A DNA stretch of 64,000 bases from Pseudoalteromonas undina. GTDB lineage: Bacteria > Pseudomonadota > Gammaproteobacteria > Enterobacterales > Alteromonadaceae. The first letter of the stretch is position 1. Each line of letters opens with the position of its first letter. The translations under genes and the position numbers were made by a program. The notes beneath the pieces were generated by a model. It was not told where the DNA came from, did no database searches, and saw nothing but the letters and a program-made list of their open reading frames with translations. Where the stretch lies: the NCBI RefSeq assembly GCF_000238275.3, contig NZ_AHCF03000002.1:186001-250000 (forward strand). The letters run 5' to 3'. Below are positions 27,016 to 35,815 of this stretch, one piece after another.

Positions 27016-29160
27016 ATGAATTATCAAATCGGACCTTGGCAATTTATTAGTAATCGCTGTGTGATTACTTCAAACAATATGGAAAGGGAATTAGACCCAC
27101 TTTTAGTAAAGCTATTACTGCACTTTATAAATAAGCCTCAACACATTGTTTCTCGACAAGAGCTTATTGAAAGTGTGTGGCAACAGAGCTTTGTTGATGA
27201 TAATGCGATTAACCGTGCAATCTCAGAGTTAAGAAAGCAGCTTGCCCACCCAACTGAAAAAGCACCGCTTTTAAAAACTCATTACCGTAAAGGTTACAGT
27301 CTAACCGTAATACCAGAGCGTTTAACGCAAACAAGCGTTTTTGAAGAGCCTGCAAACTTTTTGCCTGACTCACCGGATTTTTTTGCCAAAAATGAAGAGG
27401 TAGTGACTGCAACTACTTCTCAACCGGTTCAAAGAACGAATAGTAAAAAGTTTTTGATCTATTCTTTAGTCGTCATTATTTGTCTGTGCTTTTTAGTATG
27501 GTTAGGGTTGTTTTTTATTAATGCACCTTCTAGCGAAAAGATTAAACAGATCACGGTTAATAAGGTAGCAAGCACGTGGAATATAGGTAGTGAAGTTCAC
27601 CCTGAATTATCCTCAGATAAACAATATTTAGCTTACACCAATATAGAACCTGAAAATGACGTAATGCATGCATTTGTAAAGCGACTATCTGATCAAAGGG
27701 AAGTTGAAATTACCTATCCTGGCTTTCAGGTATCTATTTTATCGTGGCAATTAAATCAGCACTCAGTGTTATTACAAGCTACCAATTTAAAACAACAAAA
27801 GTGTGAAATGGTACTCGTTGATCTAAGCCAGTTTCCTGTTATAGGGGAGGCTACCTCTATTAAAAAGTGTGACTTTAGATACACAGGTTATGCGCAAGTA
27901 GACGAAAGTGGTGAGCATATTTATTACACCGAATATAAAAATGAGCATGATGGTTCAGGCTTATATAAATTTGATTTAGAACTTAAAAAAGAGTTTATAG
28001 TGATCCCACCGCCAGGTGTAATGTACGGCGCGATCATGCCGCGTTTATCTCAATCTGGTAATAAAATAGCGTATATACTTAGTCAAAAGGGTAAGCCTTT
28101 TTCTGTATTTAGTTACGACTTTGAAACCCACGAAACCAAGCGCTTATTTAAAGCAAAGAAAAGTATAATTAGCTTCGCGTTTGACTGGCTTGCAGACGAT
28201 AAAGGCATAATAGTATTTGAAGGAACACAGCTTTCAACCATTATATTTGATGAAAAAAGCACTGTTAAAAATACACTAACAGTAACCCCAAATATAACTC
28301 CTTATTATATAGCAGTGCACTCTGCCAATAGTCTTTTTTATTCAGAGAATAAAACCCAATCATACTCGCTAATTAAAGTAACAGACCCTTTTGGCGATAC
28401 ACCTAAATATGAAACGCTCTATAAAAGTGATAAAGACGACTACAACATTATTGAAATAGTTAATAAAGAAGGGCCTGCGCATGTTTTTGTATCTGAGCGT
28501 TCTGGCAGCAGTCAATTATGGCTCTCTCAAAATGGTTTTACAAAGCAACTCAGCTTTTTTAATTATGATGATGCCCCTTCGACTTTTGCATTAGGAATGC
28601 TCAGAGCTTCTCCCAATAAGCAGCGCATAATGTTCATAAAAAATAAAAGCTTTTTATTTTATGACGTAAACACTCAAAAAATTTATCCATTAGAAGAATT
28701 TAATAAACATGAAATAGTAAGCTATATTTGGTCAAAAAATAACGAAAGCATTATTTATATTAAGCGCCTTGGTACAAAAAATATATTGGCAGAGTTTAAT
28801 TTACTAACTCGTGATACTCATGTAATAGAAGGAATAAAAGCGAATAAACTCATTTCAGATAGTAAAGGTAACGGCTACGTAACCAACGATAATCAGTTAA
28901 TTCGCTTATCCGATAGGCAAAGCTGGGAATTACCTAAAAATGCCAAAAAGTCAGTTGCATATGGGATCAGTAAAGACTATTTCTATTATTCAGATTCTAT
29001 TTCAAGAATCGCTAGACTAAATTTACAAGATCAAACCATACAAGATACACACGTGGACTTTCGACCTATTGGTTTTGAGGTAAACGAAAGCAATGAAATA
29101 TTATTTACGGGATCTAAGTATAAAGATATGCAAATAGTACAAATTAGTTGGGGCGAATAG
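27016..29160 (+). CDS. ToxR/CadC-type membrane-bound transcriptional regulator with beta-propeller sensor
   Basis: 714 aa one-component regulator. Residues about 1-98 form a Trans_reg_C (OmpR-like) winged helix: DDNAINRAISELRKQL is the recognition helix region and HYRKGYSLTV the wing. A membrane segment lies at about 145-169. The periplasmic remainder consists of repeated strands typical of TolB/PD40-like beta-propellers (such as HPELSSDKQYLAYTN and MPRLSQSGNKIAYI). The family is common in Alteromonadales and its ligands are mostly unknown. Divergent from the TraB/GumN pair, which it may control. The gene ends 13 bases before the second trpS tail. Confidence 0.88.
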   Translation: MNYQIGPWQFISNRCVITSNNMERELDPLLVKLLLHFINKPQHIVSRQELIESVWQQSFVDDNAINRAISELRKQLAHPTEKAPLLKTHYRKGYSLTVIPERLTQTSVFEEPANFLPDSPDFFAKNEEVVTATTSQPVQRTNSKKFLIYSLVVIICLCFLVWLGLFFINAPSSEKIKQITVNKVASTWNIGSEVHPELSSDKQYLAYTNIEPENDVMHAFVKRLSDQREVEITYPGFQVSILSWQLNQHSVLLQATNLKQQKCEMVLVDLSQFPVIGEATSIKKCDFRYTGYAQVDESGEHIYYTEYKNEHDGSGLYKFDLELKKEFIVIPPPGVMYGAIMPRLSQSGNKIAYILSQKGKPFSVFSYDFETHETKRLFKAKKSIISFAFDWLADDKGIIVFEGTQLSTIIFDEKSTVKNTLTVTPNITPYYIAVHSANSLFYSENKTQSYSLIKVTDPFGDTPKYETLYKSDKDDYNIIEIVNKEGPAHVFVSERSGSSQLWLSQNGFTKQLSFFNYDDAPSTFALGMLRASPNKQRIMFIKNKSFLFYDVNTQKIYPLEEFNKHEIVSYIWSKNNESIIYIKRLGTKNILAEFNLLTRDTHVIEGIKANKLISDSKGNGYVTNDNQLIRLSDRQSWELPKNAKKSVAYGISKDYFYYSDSISRIARLNLQDQTIQDTHVDFRPIGFEVNESNEILFTGSKYKDMQIVQISWGE

Positions 29161-29172
29161 CGCTATTCATTA

Positions 29173-29257
29173 TGCAGAGAGAGCCAGTGCCCGTGCTGAG
29201 AAAACATTAAAAGCAGTTTATGATGCGGTTGGGTTTATTCCGCGCTCATAAGCCTGT
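29173..29257 (+). pseudogene. Duplicated trpS 3' fragment (repeat copy 2)
   Basis: Matches the last about 79 coding bases of trpS plus a few bases beyond the stop, 82 of 85 positions. It would encode the tail [12 protein letters not shown]...FIPRS, differing from the intact copy by a Lys-to-Arg at its start and a final Pro-to-Ser change. It has no start codon or 5' part of trpS, so it is a relic that marks a recombination boundary. Whether it came from the same genome or from a relative's trpS cannot be told from this window. Confidence 0.93.
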
Positions 29258-29269
29258 GTTTTTATCTGC

Positions 29270-29297
29270 AAAAATGCCGCTAATTTAGCGGCATTTT
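29270..29297. terminator. Second copy of the trpS terminator
   Basis: AAAAATGCCGC, loop TAATTTA, GCGGCATTTT, identical in stem and loop to 25333-25360. It now ends the membrane regulator transcript and, through its A tract, the convergent gene whose stop codon begins at 29301. Confidence 0.88.
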
Positions 29298-29300
29298 ATT

Positions 29301-30362
29301 TTAATGTTTCATAGCTGAAATACCGGCAGATTCACAGGCTCTAACTATAAATTGATAGCCATAAGGCATACTTTGATCAGGCGTTATTTCAACAATTTCG
29401 TAATCATTGAGCTCAATTGACTTACTCTCTTTTGACTTTTTACAGCGAGAGTAGCTATCTGCTTCATAACTATAGGCAAACATAGCGATTAAGCGTTTAC
29501 TGCGCTCAAAGTAGCCTTTAGTATCTAAAAACTGCTTAACTGTCTGGGTATTATCGTCTTCGCCTTCTAAGCGAATACCAAATGTTTTTGTCTGAGTTTT
29601 GTCATTGTCTGAAGAGGGAAGTTTTTTTTCTATCTGTTCACTTAACTCTTCTATTGCTTGTTCCTGTTCTGCGGGTGACTTATTTGCAATAGACTTACTA
29701 TTTTCAAAATTATTTACTATGTCGTTTAATACTTTTTCAGGCGGTTTGTCATCAATGAATGCGATTAAACTTACAAACACCACAGTAGCTAAAAAAAAGC
29801 GCGTAAATGCAGTGAGAAGCGGCGAATAGCTTTGACTGATAAATTTAATACGATCAGAGCCAAAGGGTTTTATAAGCAGTAAAACGATGATGTAAAATGG
29901 CAAAATAAGCTGTAAGCCGAGTAAGGTTGCTAGGGTTATCCCCAGTGTCCAAGGCGGTAAATATAATAAAGTGGCAAAGTTGTGGGTGTAGTTAAAATGA
30001 TTAGCTGATACTTGCGTTACTTCATTCACTATACCGCTTGCACCTGCTAGAACAAAGTTAGCAATACTGGCATAAAATACCAAAATAAGTGCTTTGCCAG
30101 CGAGTGAATTCCAGAGCTGATTAAACTTGGGCCAAAACTCTACGATTAGTGCAACAATGGTGATGCTGGCGCACAACCAGGTTAACTTAAAAATAGCTAA
30201 ACTTATAAGTGCAAGAAGGTAAAGCTTTTGCGCGGTGTTAAGGTTAAACCATATGCTTTTTATATGACTCAGCAGTTTAATTTGGTGTGGTTGCCAGCTT
30301 TTTTGCTGTTGCTTAAACTGTTTATTAGCACGCCATTTTGCAACTTTTAAATACCTTAACAC
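29301..30362 (-). CDS. Hypothetical multi-pass membrane protein (353 aa)
   Basis: Not recognised. A basic N-terminal region (1-42) is followed by about five predicted membrane segments (near 45-60, 62-76, 90-110, 135-165 and 190-205). A hydrophilic Glu/Lys/Ser-rich C-terminal domain (about 210-353) follows, with Cys at about 308 and 344 that could pair if it is periplasmic. It lies 25 bases after uvrA on the same strand and could be cotranscribed with it. Its stop codon abuts the second trpS terminator copy. Confidence 0.7.
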   Translation of the reverse strand: MLRYLKVAKWRANKQFKQQQKSWQPHQIKLLSHIKSIWFNLNTAQKLYLLALISLAIFKLTWLCASITIVALIVEFWPKFNQLWNSLAGKALILVFYASIANFVLAGASGIVNEVTQVSANHFNYTHNFATLLYLPPWTLGITLATLLGLQLILPFYIIVLLLIKPFGSDRIKFISQSYSPLLTAFTRFFLATVVFVSLIAFIDDKPPEKVLNDIVNNFENSKSIANKSPAEQEQAIEELSEQIEKKLPSSDNDKTQTKTFGIRLEGEDDNTQTVKQFLDTKGYFERSKRLIAMFAYSYEADSYSRCKKSKESKSIELNDYEIVEITPDQSMPYGYQFIVRACESAGISAMKH

Positions 30363-30387
30363 CGGCTTTCCTCAAAGTGTATTACCG

Positions 30388-33213
30388 CTATTTATTTAAT
30401 AGCGGTTTTAAGTAGTGCCCAGTATGTGAGCGCTGACATTCCGCCACTTCTTCTGGTGTGCCTGCAATCAGTATTTCACCGCCGCCAGCACCACCTTCAG
30501 GGCCTAAATCAACGATCCAATCGGCAGTTTTTATTACATCTAAATTATGCTCAATTACTACAATGGTATTGCCATGATCGCGTAGGCGATGAAGCACCAC
30601 TAATAACTGTTCAATATCAGCAAAATGAAGTCCCGTGGTTGGCTCATCAAGAATGTACAAGGTTTTTCCAGTATCACGCTTAGAAAGCTCACGTGCTAAC
30701 TTAATTCGCTGTGCTTCACCACCAGAAAGTGTTGTAGCGGCTTGGCCTAAACGGATATAAGAGAGTCCAACATCCATTAGGGTTTTAAGTTTACGTGCTA
30801 TAGCCGGTATTTTATCAAAGTAGTCATGGGCATCTTCAACGGTCATGTCGAGCACTTGGTTGATGTTTTTGCCTTTATATTGTACTTCTAAGGTTTCGCG
30901 ATTATAACGTTTACCCTTACATACATCACACGGTACATATACGTCTGGTAAAAAGTGCATTTCTACTTTGATAACGCCATCACCTTGGCACGCCTCACAA
31001 CGCCCACCTTTAACATTAAAGCTAAAGCGACCCACTTTGTAACCGCGTGAACGGGCTTCTTGAGTACCCGCAAACAGCTCACGAATACCAGTGAAAATAC
31101 CAGTATAAGTGGCAGGGTTTGAACGCGGTGTGCGGCCAATAGGACTTTGGTCAATATCAATTACTTTATCAAAGTGCTCAAGTCCTGCAATTGACCCATA
31201 AGGAGCTGCTTCTGCAGTAGTTGCGCCGTTGAGTTCTGTGTGAGCAAGTTTAAATAAGGTATCGTTAATGAGCGTTGATTTACCCGAACCAGATACGCCG
31301 GTAATACAGGTCATTAAGCCAAAAGGTATTTTTAAATCAACATTTTTTAAGTTATTACCCGTTGCTCCAAACAGTTCTAACCATTTCTCGTTAGTAGCAT
31401 GGCGCTCTTTAGGTACTTCTATTTTTCGCACGCCCGATAAAAACTGGCCGGTAACCGAGTCTTTGCTTGCTAAAATATCATCGCGTGTACCTTGAGCAAT
31501 AACATGGCCGCCATGTACGCCAGCACCTGGGCCAATATCAATAATATGATCAGCGGCACGAATGGCGTCTTCATCGTGTTCTACAACAATGACGGTGTTA
31601 CCCAAATCGCGTAAATGAACTAAAGTCTTTAATAAACGGTCGTTATCACGTTGGTGCAAACCAATTGAAGGTTCATCCAGTACATACATAACACCCACTA
31701 ACCCAGCACCAATTTGACTCGCTAAGCGAATACGCTGTGCCTCACCGCCTGAAAGTGTGTCGGCGCTGCGCTCAAGTGATAAGTAATTTAGACCTACATT
31801 TATTAAGAACGATAGGCGATCGCGAATTTCTTTTAGAATTTTTTCGGCGATTTGGCCTTTTTGCCCAGTTAAATGCAAACCTTCAAAAAAGCTCATCGCC
31901 TCACCAATACTCATATGCGTAATGGTTGGCAAGTTAGTTTGACCAATAAATACATTGCGTGCTTCTTGGCGCAAACGTGAGCCTTTACAACTAGGGCAGG
32001 CTTGGCTGGTTTGATATTTGGCTAGTTCTTCACGCACTGAGTTTGACTCAGTTTCACGGTAGCGGCGGTTCATATTGTTTAACACGCCTTCAAATACATG
32101 ATTACGTGTAATTAAATCACCGCGGTCATTACGATAATTAAATGCAATTTTAGTATCACCAGAGCCATCTAAAATAATTTTTTTATGTTCTTTTGCAAGC
32201 TCTTGATAAGGAACATCTAAATCAAAATCGTAATGCTGTGCAACTGCTTGCAACATTTGATAATAGTAAAAGCTGCGTTTATCCCAGCCTTTAATTGCAC
32301 CGCCAGCTAAACTTATTTCAGGGTTATGAACCACGCGATTAGGGTCAAAGTATTGTCTTACGCCTAAACCATCACAGCTTTGACAAGCTCCTGCAGGGTT
32401 ATTGAACGAAAATAAACGCGGTTCAAGTTCGGTCATCGCATAGCCACAGGTTGGGCAAGCAAAATTTGCTGAAAACAGCATTTCTTCAGCACTGCTATCG
32501 TCCATAAAAGCAATGTTGGCAACGCCGCCTGACATTTCTAGTGCCGTTTCGAATGATTCCGCAAGACGTTGTTGCTGGCCGTCTTTGACTTTAAAGCGAT
32601 CCACCACGACTTCAATAGTATGCTTTTTATGTAAATCTAGCGGTGGTGGATCGGATAAGTCGCATACTTCACCATCTATACGAGCGCGAATGTAACCTTG
32701 ACTGGCAAGCTGTTCTAATAGTTTTACATGCTCACCTTTACGGTCTTTAACAACAGGAGCAAGTAGCATTAACTTAGTGCCTTCAGGCAGCGCTAATGCG
32801 GTATCGACCATTTGACTAATTGTTTGCGCTGCTAAAGGAAGATCATGAGTTGGACAGCGAGGTTCGCCAACCCGTGCAAACATTAAACGCAGGTAATCGT
32901 AGATTTCAGTAATGGTTCCCACGGTTGAACGGGGATTATGCGAGGTTGATTTTTGTTCAATGGAAATAGCAGGGGAAAGGCCTTCAATATGATCTACGTC
33001 AGGTTTTTCCATTAATGACAAAAACTGCCTTGCATAAGCAGAGAGTGATTCAACATACCGGCGTTGCCCTTCTGCATATAGCGTATCAAATGCAAGTGAT
33101 GACTTTCCTGAACCAGATAAGCCAGTGATAACAATTAGTTTATCACGTGGGATGGTTAGGCTGATGTCTTTTAAATTGTGCGTGCGGGCGCCTCGGACTT
33201 CAATGTTTTCCAT
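30388..33213 (-). CDS. uvrA: Excinuclease ABC subunit A
   Basis: DNA damage-recognition ATPase of nucleotide excision repair. It is 941 aa: two ABC cassettes with P-loops GLSGSGKS (31-38) and GVSGSGKS in the second half, two LSGGEAQRI signatures, and zinc modules with CPTC/CQSC and CEAC/CDVC pairs. Length is normal. Divergent from an MFS gene that separates it from ssb; in E. coli uvrA and ssb are direct divergent neighbours. I see no canonical LexA box in the 163-base divergent region. Confidence 0.98.
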   Translation of the reverse strand: MENIEVRGARTHNLKDISLTIPRDKLIVITGLSGSGKSSLAFDTLYAEGQRRYVESLSAYARQFLSLMEKPDVDHIEGLSPAISIEQKSTSHNPRSTVGTITEIYDYLRLMFARVGEPRCPTHDLPLAAQTISQMVDTALALPEGTKLMLLAPVVKDRKGEHVKLLEQLASQGYIRARIDGEVCDLSDPPPLDLHKKHTIEVVVDRFKVKDGQQQRLAESFETALEMSGGVANIAFMDDSSAEEMLFSANFACPTCGYAMTELEPRLFSFNNPAGACQSCDGLGVRQYFDPNRVVHNPEISLAGGAIKGWDKRSFYYYQMLQAVAQHYDFDLDVPYQELAKEHKKIILDGSGDTKIAFNYRNDRGDLITRNHVFEGVLNNMNRRYRETESNSVREELAKYQTSQACPSCKGSRLRQEARNVFIGQTNLPTITHMSIGEAMSFFEGLHLTGQKGQIAEKILKEIRDRLSFLINVGLNYLSLERSADTLSGGEAQRIRLASQIGAGLVGVMYVLDEPSIGLHQRDNDRLLKTLVHLRDLGNTVIVVEHDEDAIRAADHIIDIGPGAGVHGGHVIAQGTRDDILASKDSVTGQFLSGVRKIEVPKERHATNEKWLELFGATGNNLKNVDLKIPFGLMTCITGVSGSGKSTLINDTLFKLAHTELNGATTAEAAPYGSIAGLEHFDKVIDIDQSPIGRTPRSNPATYTGIFTGIRELFAGTQEARSRGYKVGRFSFNVKGGRCEACQGDGVIKVEMHFLPDVYVPCDVCKGKRYNRETLEVQYKGKNINQVLDMTVEDAHDYFDKIPAIARKLKTLMDVGLSYIRLGQAATTLSGGEAQRIKLARELSKRDTGKTLYILDEPTTGLHFADIEQLLVVLHRLRDHGNTIVVIEHNLDVIKTADWIVDLGPEGGAGGGEILIAGTPEEVAECQRSHTGHYLKPLLNK

Positions 33214-33376
33214 GCTATCTCGTTTATTGCCAAAATTATTTGTTCAGTATCGCATAATACGCTGCAATATTAATCCTTGATCATTGAAAAAATCCTTAGT
33301 TATAGACGATTAATTATTGCCAAGCTTGTGATAGAATCCTTGCCTAATTTTTTCACACAGTAAGATCACGCAAATA

Positions 33377-34744
33377 ATGACCGCATCTTCACTTAATTCA
33401 CGAGAGAAACGCGCCGCCGTATCGTTAGCGAGTGTGTTTGCATTTAGAATGCTTGGCTTGTTTATGCTGATGCCTGTTTTAGCTATTTATGGTCAATCGC
33501 TTGAAGGCTTTTCACCTATATGGATAGGTTTTGCAATTGGTGCGTATGGTTTAACGCAGGCCGTATTACAAATCCCAATGGGAAGACTATCCGATAAAAT
33601 TGGCCGTAAAAAAGTGATTGTAGGTGGTTTACTTGTATTTGCTTTAGGCTCAGTGATTGCTGCTTTGGCCGAGTCTATACAAATGGTGACGGTAGGACGT
33701 GCCTTACAAGGTATGGGTGCTATCGCCAGCGCACTTTTAGCGTTTGCATCAGACTTAAGCCGTGACGAACAACGACCAAAAGTCATGGCAGTGATTGGCA
33801 TGAGCATCGGTATGAGCTTCGCCTTCGCTATGCTACTTGGGCCAATTGTGGCAGCTTCATGGGGTATAGCCGGAGTGTTTTGGTTAACTGCTATACTGGC
33901 TGTATTAGGAATTTTTATTGTCACTATGCTGGTGCCTAGTGCAATAAATAAAGCCCCTAAAGGCGATACACTTGCCAGCTTTAGTGACATTAAAAAGCTA
34001 ATTAAACATCCGCAGCTTGCGCGTCTAAATGCAGGTGTATTATTGCTGCATTTAACATTGACGACTATTTTTGTAGTATTGCCAAGTCAACTAATTAAAG
34101 ATGGACTTGTGGCTGAAAACCATTGGCAGCTTTATATCCCGGTTTTATTTTTAGCGTTTTTTTTGATGGTGCCGGTAATGATAGTGGCAATTAAAAAAGA
34201 GAAAGAAAAACAAGCCTTTATTAGTTCAGTGATGGTCTTAATAGTCAGTATGTTAAGTATGTCGATATGGGCCAATAGCGTTGTTGGCATTGCGGTTTGT
34301 ATGCTGTTATATTTTGTTGCTTTTAACTTTTTAGAAGCCACTATGCCGGCTCTTGTGTCTCGTATTGCGCCTGCAAGCCAAAAGGGCTCCGCTATGGGTG
34401 GGTATTCATCTAGCCAGTTCTTAGGTGCTTTTTTAGGCGGTATGTTGGGTGGGTATGTAGCACAAACCACCAGTACGCAAGCTGTGTTTGCGGCGGCGGC
34501 ACTTGTTGGGGTAATATGGCTTATTATTGCGTGGAAAATGCAAGTCCCACCGAAAAGCAAAGTTATTAGTTTAATGACCCAATTAGATTCTGAAGAGCAG
34601 GCACAAACACTAGCTTCTCAGTTAGTTGCTTTACCCGGCGTAATAGAAGCAACCGTAGTTCGCGATGAAAGTCGAAGCTACTTAAAGATTAATGATAAAG
34701 AATTTGACCTAGACCAAGCCCGAAGAGTGGCTGGTTTAATCTAA
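33377..34744 (+). CDS. MFS transporter, YajR-like, with C-terminal YAM domain
   Basis: 455 aa drug/H+ antiporter-type major facilitator with 12 predicted membrane helices. The MFS motif A is seen as [11 protein letters not shown] near residue 70. The last about 65 residues (from [13 protein letters not shown]) form a soluble ferredoxin-like domain as in E. coli YajR, whose YAM domain has that fold. The substrate is unknown. It lies 20 bases before ssb and may be cotranscribed with it. Confidence 0.87.
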   Translation: MTASSLNSREKRAAVSLASVFAFRMLGLFMLMPVLAIYGQSLEGFSPIWIGFAIGAYGLTQAVLQIPMGRLSDKIGRKKVIVGGLLVFALGSVIAALAESIQMVTVGRALQGMGAIASALLAFASDLSRDEQRPKVMAVIGMSIGMSFAFAMLLGPIVAASWGIAGVFWLTAILAVLGIFIVTMLVPSAINKAPKGDTLASFSDIKKLIKHPQLARLNAGVLLLHLTLTTIFVVLPSQLIKDGLVAENHWQLYIPVLFLAFFLMVPVMIVAIKKEKEKQAFISSVMVLIVSMLSMSIWANSVVGIAVCMLLYFVAFNFLEATMPALVSRIAPASQKGSAMGGYSSSQFLGAFLGGMLGGYVAQTTSTQAVFAAAALVGVIWLIIAWKMQVPPKSKVISLMTQLDSEEQAQTLASQLVALPGVIEATVVRDESRSYLKINDKEFDLDQARRVAGLI

Positions 34745-34764
34745 CGTTTATAGGAGATGGTTCC

Positions 34765-35466
34765 ATGGCACGCGGTGTGAACAAAGTAATTTTGGTTGGT
34801 AATTTAGGGCAAGATCCTGAAGTTCGTTACATGCCTAATGGTAATGGTGTAGCAAATATTACCTTAGCAACTTCAGACAGCTATAAAGATAAAAACACTG
34901 GCCAAATGGTTGATAAAACTGAGTGGCACCGTGTGGTATTTTTTGGCAAATTAGCTGAAATTGTAGGCGAATACTGCCGCAAGGGTTCACAAATTTACGT
35001 AGAAGGTAAGCTTCAAACTCGTAAATGGACTGACCAACAGGGCCAAGAAAAATACACCACAGAAATTGTTGTTGATGGTTTTACAGGTCAAATGCAAATG
35101 TTAGGTGCACGCGGTGGCGACCAACAAAGCGGTGGCTATCAAGGTAACCAAGGTGGTCAACAAAGTGGCGCTTATCAAGGTAACCAAGGCGGACAGCAAA
35201 GCGGTAGCTATGGTCAAAATAACCAAGGCCAGAATAGTCAGCAAGGCAGTTATGCTCCACAGCAACAATCTGCACCTGCCCAGCAGCCGGCTCCACAACA
35301 AAATAACCAGTACCAACCACAGCAACAAGGTGGCTTTGCACCTCAGCAAAATAATGCACCACAACAGCAAGGCGGGTTTGCTCCTAAGCCGCAAAATGCA
35401 CCGCAAGGTGGCGCATCAAACCCTATGGAACCAACAATCGACTTTGATGACGATATTCCGTTCTAA
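34765..35466 (+). CDS. ssb: Single-stranded DNA-binding protein
   Basis: Binds single-stranded DNA at forks and recruits repair proteins through its acidic tail. It is 233 aa: an OB fold (about 5-110, beginning [19 protein letters not shown]), a long Gln/Gly/Asn/Pro-rich disordered linker (about 113-220) with repeated GGQQSG and YQGNQ units, and the tip DFDDDIPF. The linker is longer than in E. coli SSB (178 aa total). A good ribosome site (AGGAG) is present. Flanked by the MFS gene and a terminator. Confidence 0.98.
   Translation: MARGVNKVILVGNLGQDPEVRYMPNGNGVANITLATSDSYKDKNTGQMVDKTEWHRVVFFGKLAEIVGEYCRKGSQIYVEGKLQTRKWTDQQGQEKYTTEIVVDGFTGQMQMLGARGGDQQSGGYQGNQGGQQSGAYQGNQGGQQSGSYGQNNQGQNSQQGSYAPQQQSAPAQQPAPQQNNQYQPQQQGGFAPQQNNAPQQQGGFAPKPQNAPQGGASNPMEPTIDFDDDIPF
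35115..35220 (+). repeat. Imperfect tandem repeats in the ssb linker
   Basis: Three imperfect units coding for QQSGxYQGNQGG-type peptides. The DNA repeats strongly (CAAGGTAACCAAGG occurs twice), so the array is probably prone to slippage and length variation between strains. Confidence 0.7.
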
Positions 35467-35494
35467 CTTCCAACTTTTTAGTTTAAAAAGTTTT

Positions 35495-35526
35495 AAAAAA
35501 AAGCCCTGAGTAATCAGGGCTTTTTT
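35495..35526 (+). terminator. Rho-independent terminator after ssb
   Basis: A-tract, AAGCCCTGA, short loop, TCAGGGCTT, T-tract, about 29 bases after the ssb stop. Confidence 0.92.
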
Positions 35527-35815
35527 ATTGAGGCTAGTTACCATACCTTTCGCTTATCTTTATATGAGTGAATAACTCTCATTAGAAATTTATACATTGT
35601 TTTAAGGTTTACAAAGCATAGCAACGTCAATCTGTTTAATTTGTAACAAACCTCCCACCTGTGCCAATAAGGTGCAGCGATTACTTATGACTAAATATAA
35701 TGTTTATAAACATTAAGTATTAATAATAAAACAGCTACTAAACTTTTACGGTTGGCTTGTGCAATTGCAAATAGTAGACAACACTTTAATAACTTATTTA
35801 ATGAGCGGGTAAGTT
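35527..35815 (+). other. Intergenic region between the ssb terminator and csrD
   Basis: 289 AT-rich bases without a supported ORF. The only clear element is the perfect 18-bp palindrome at 35698-35715. The csrD promoter is presumably in the right part. Confidence 0.5.
35698..35715. promoter_or_regulatory. Perfect 18-bp palindrome upstream of csrD
   Basis: TAATGTTTATAAACATTA reads the same on both strands and lies about 100 bases before the csrD start. Its symmetry without a spacer suits a dimeric repressor or activator. I cannot assign it to a known regulator. Confidence 0.5.

Noticed and set aside
25313..29300. Insertion sequence or integron as cause of the trpS tail duplication
   Set aside because: No transposase, integrase, terminal inverted repeats or attC-like structures are present in the segment.
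33493..33990. Long minus-strand ORF (165 codons) inside the MFS gene
   Set aside because: It is the antisense shadow of a clear membrane-protein gene, with low-complexity composition and no ribosome site.
35105..35509. Alternative frame ORFs across the ssb linker
   Set aside because: They arise from the repetitive Gln/Gly codons of the linker in other frames.
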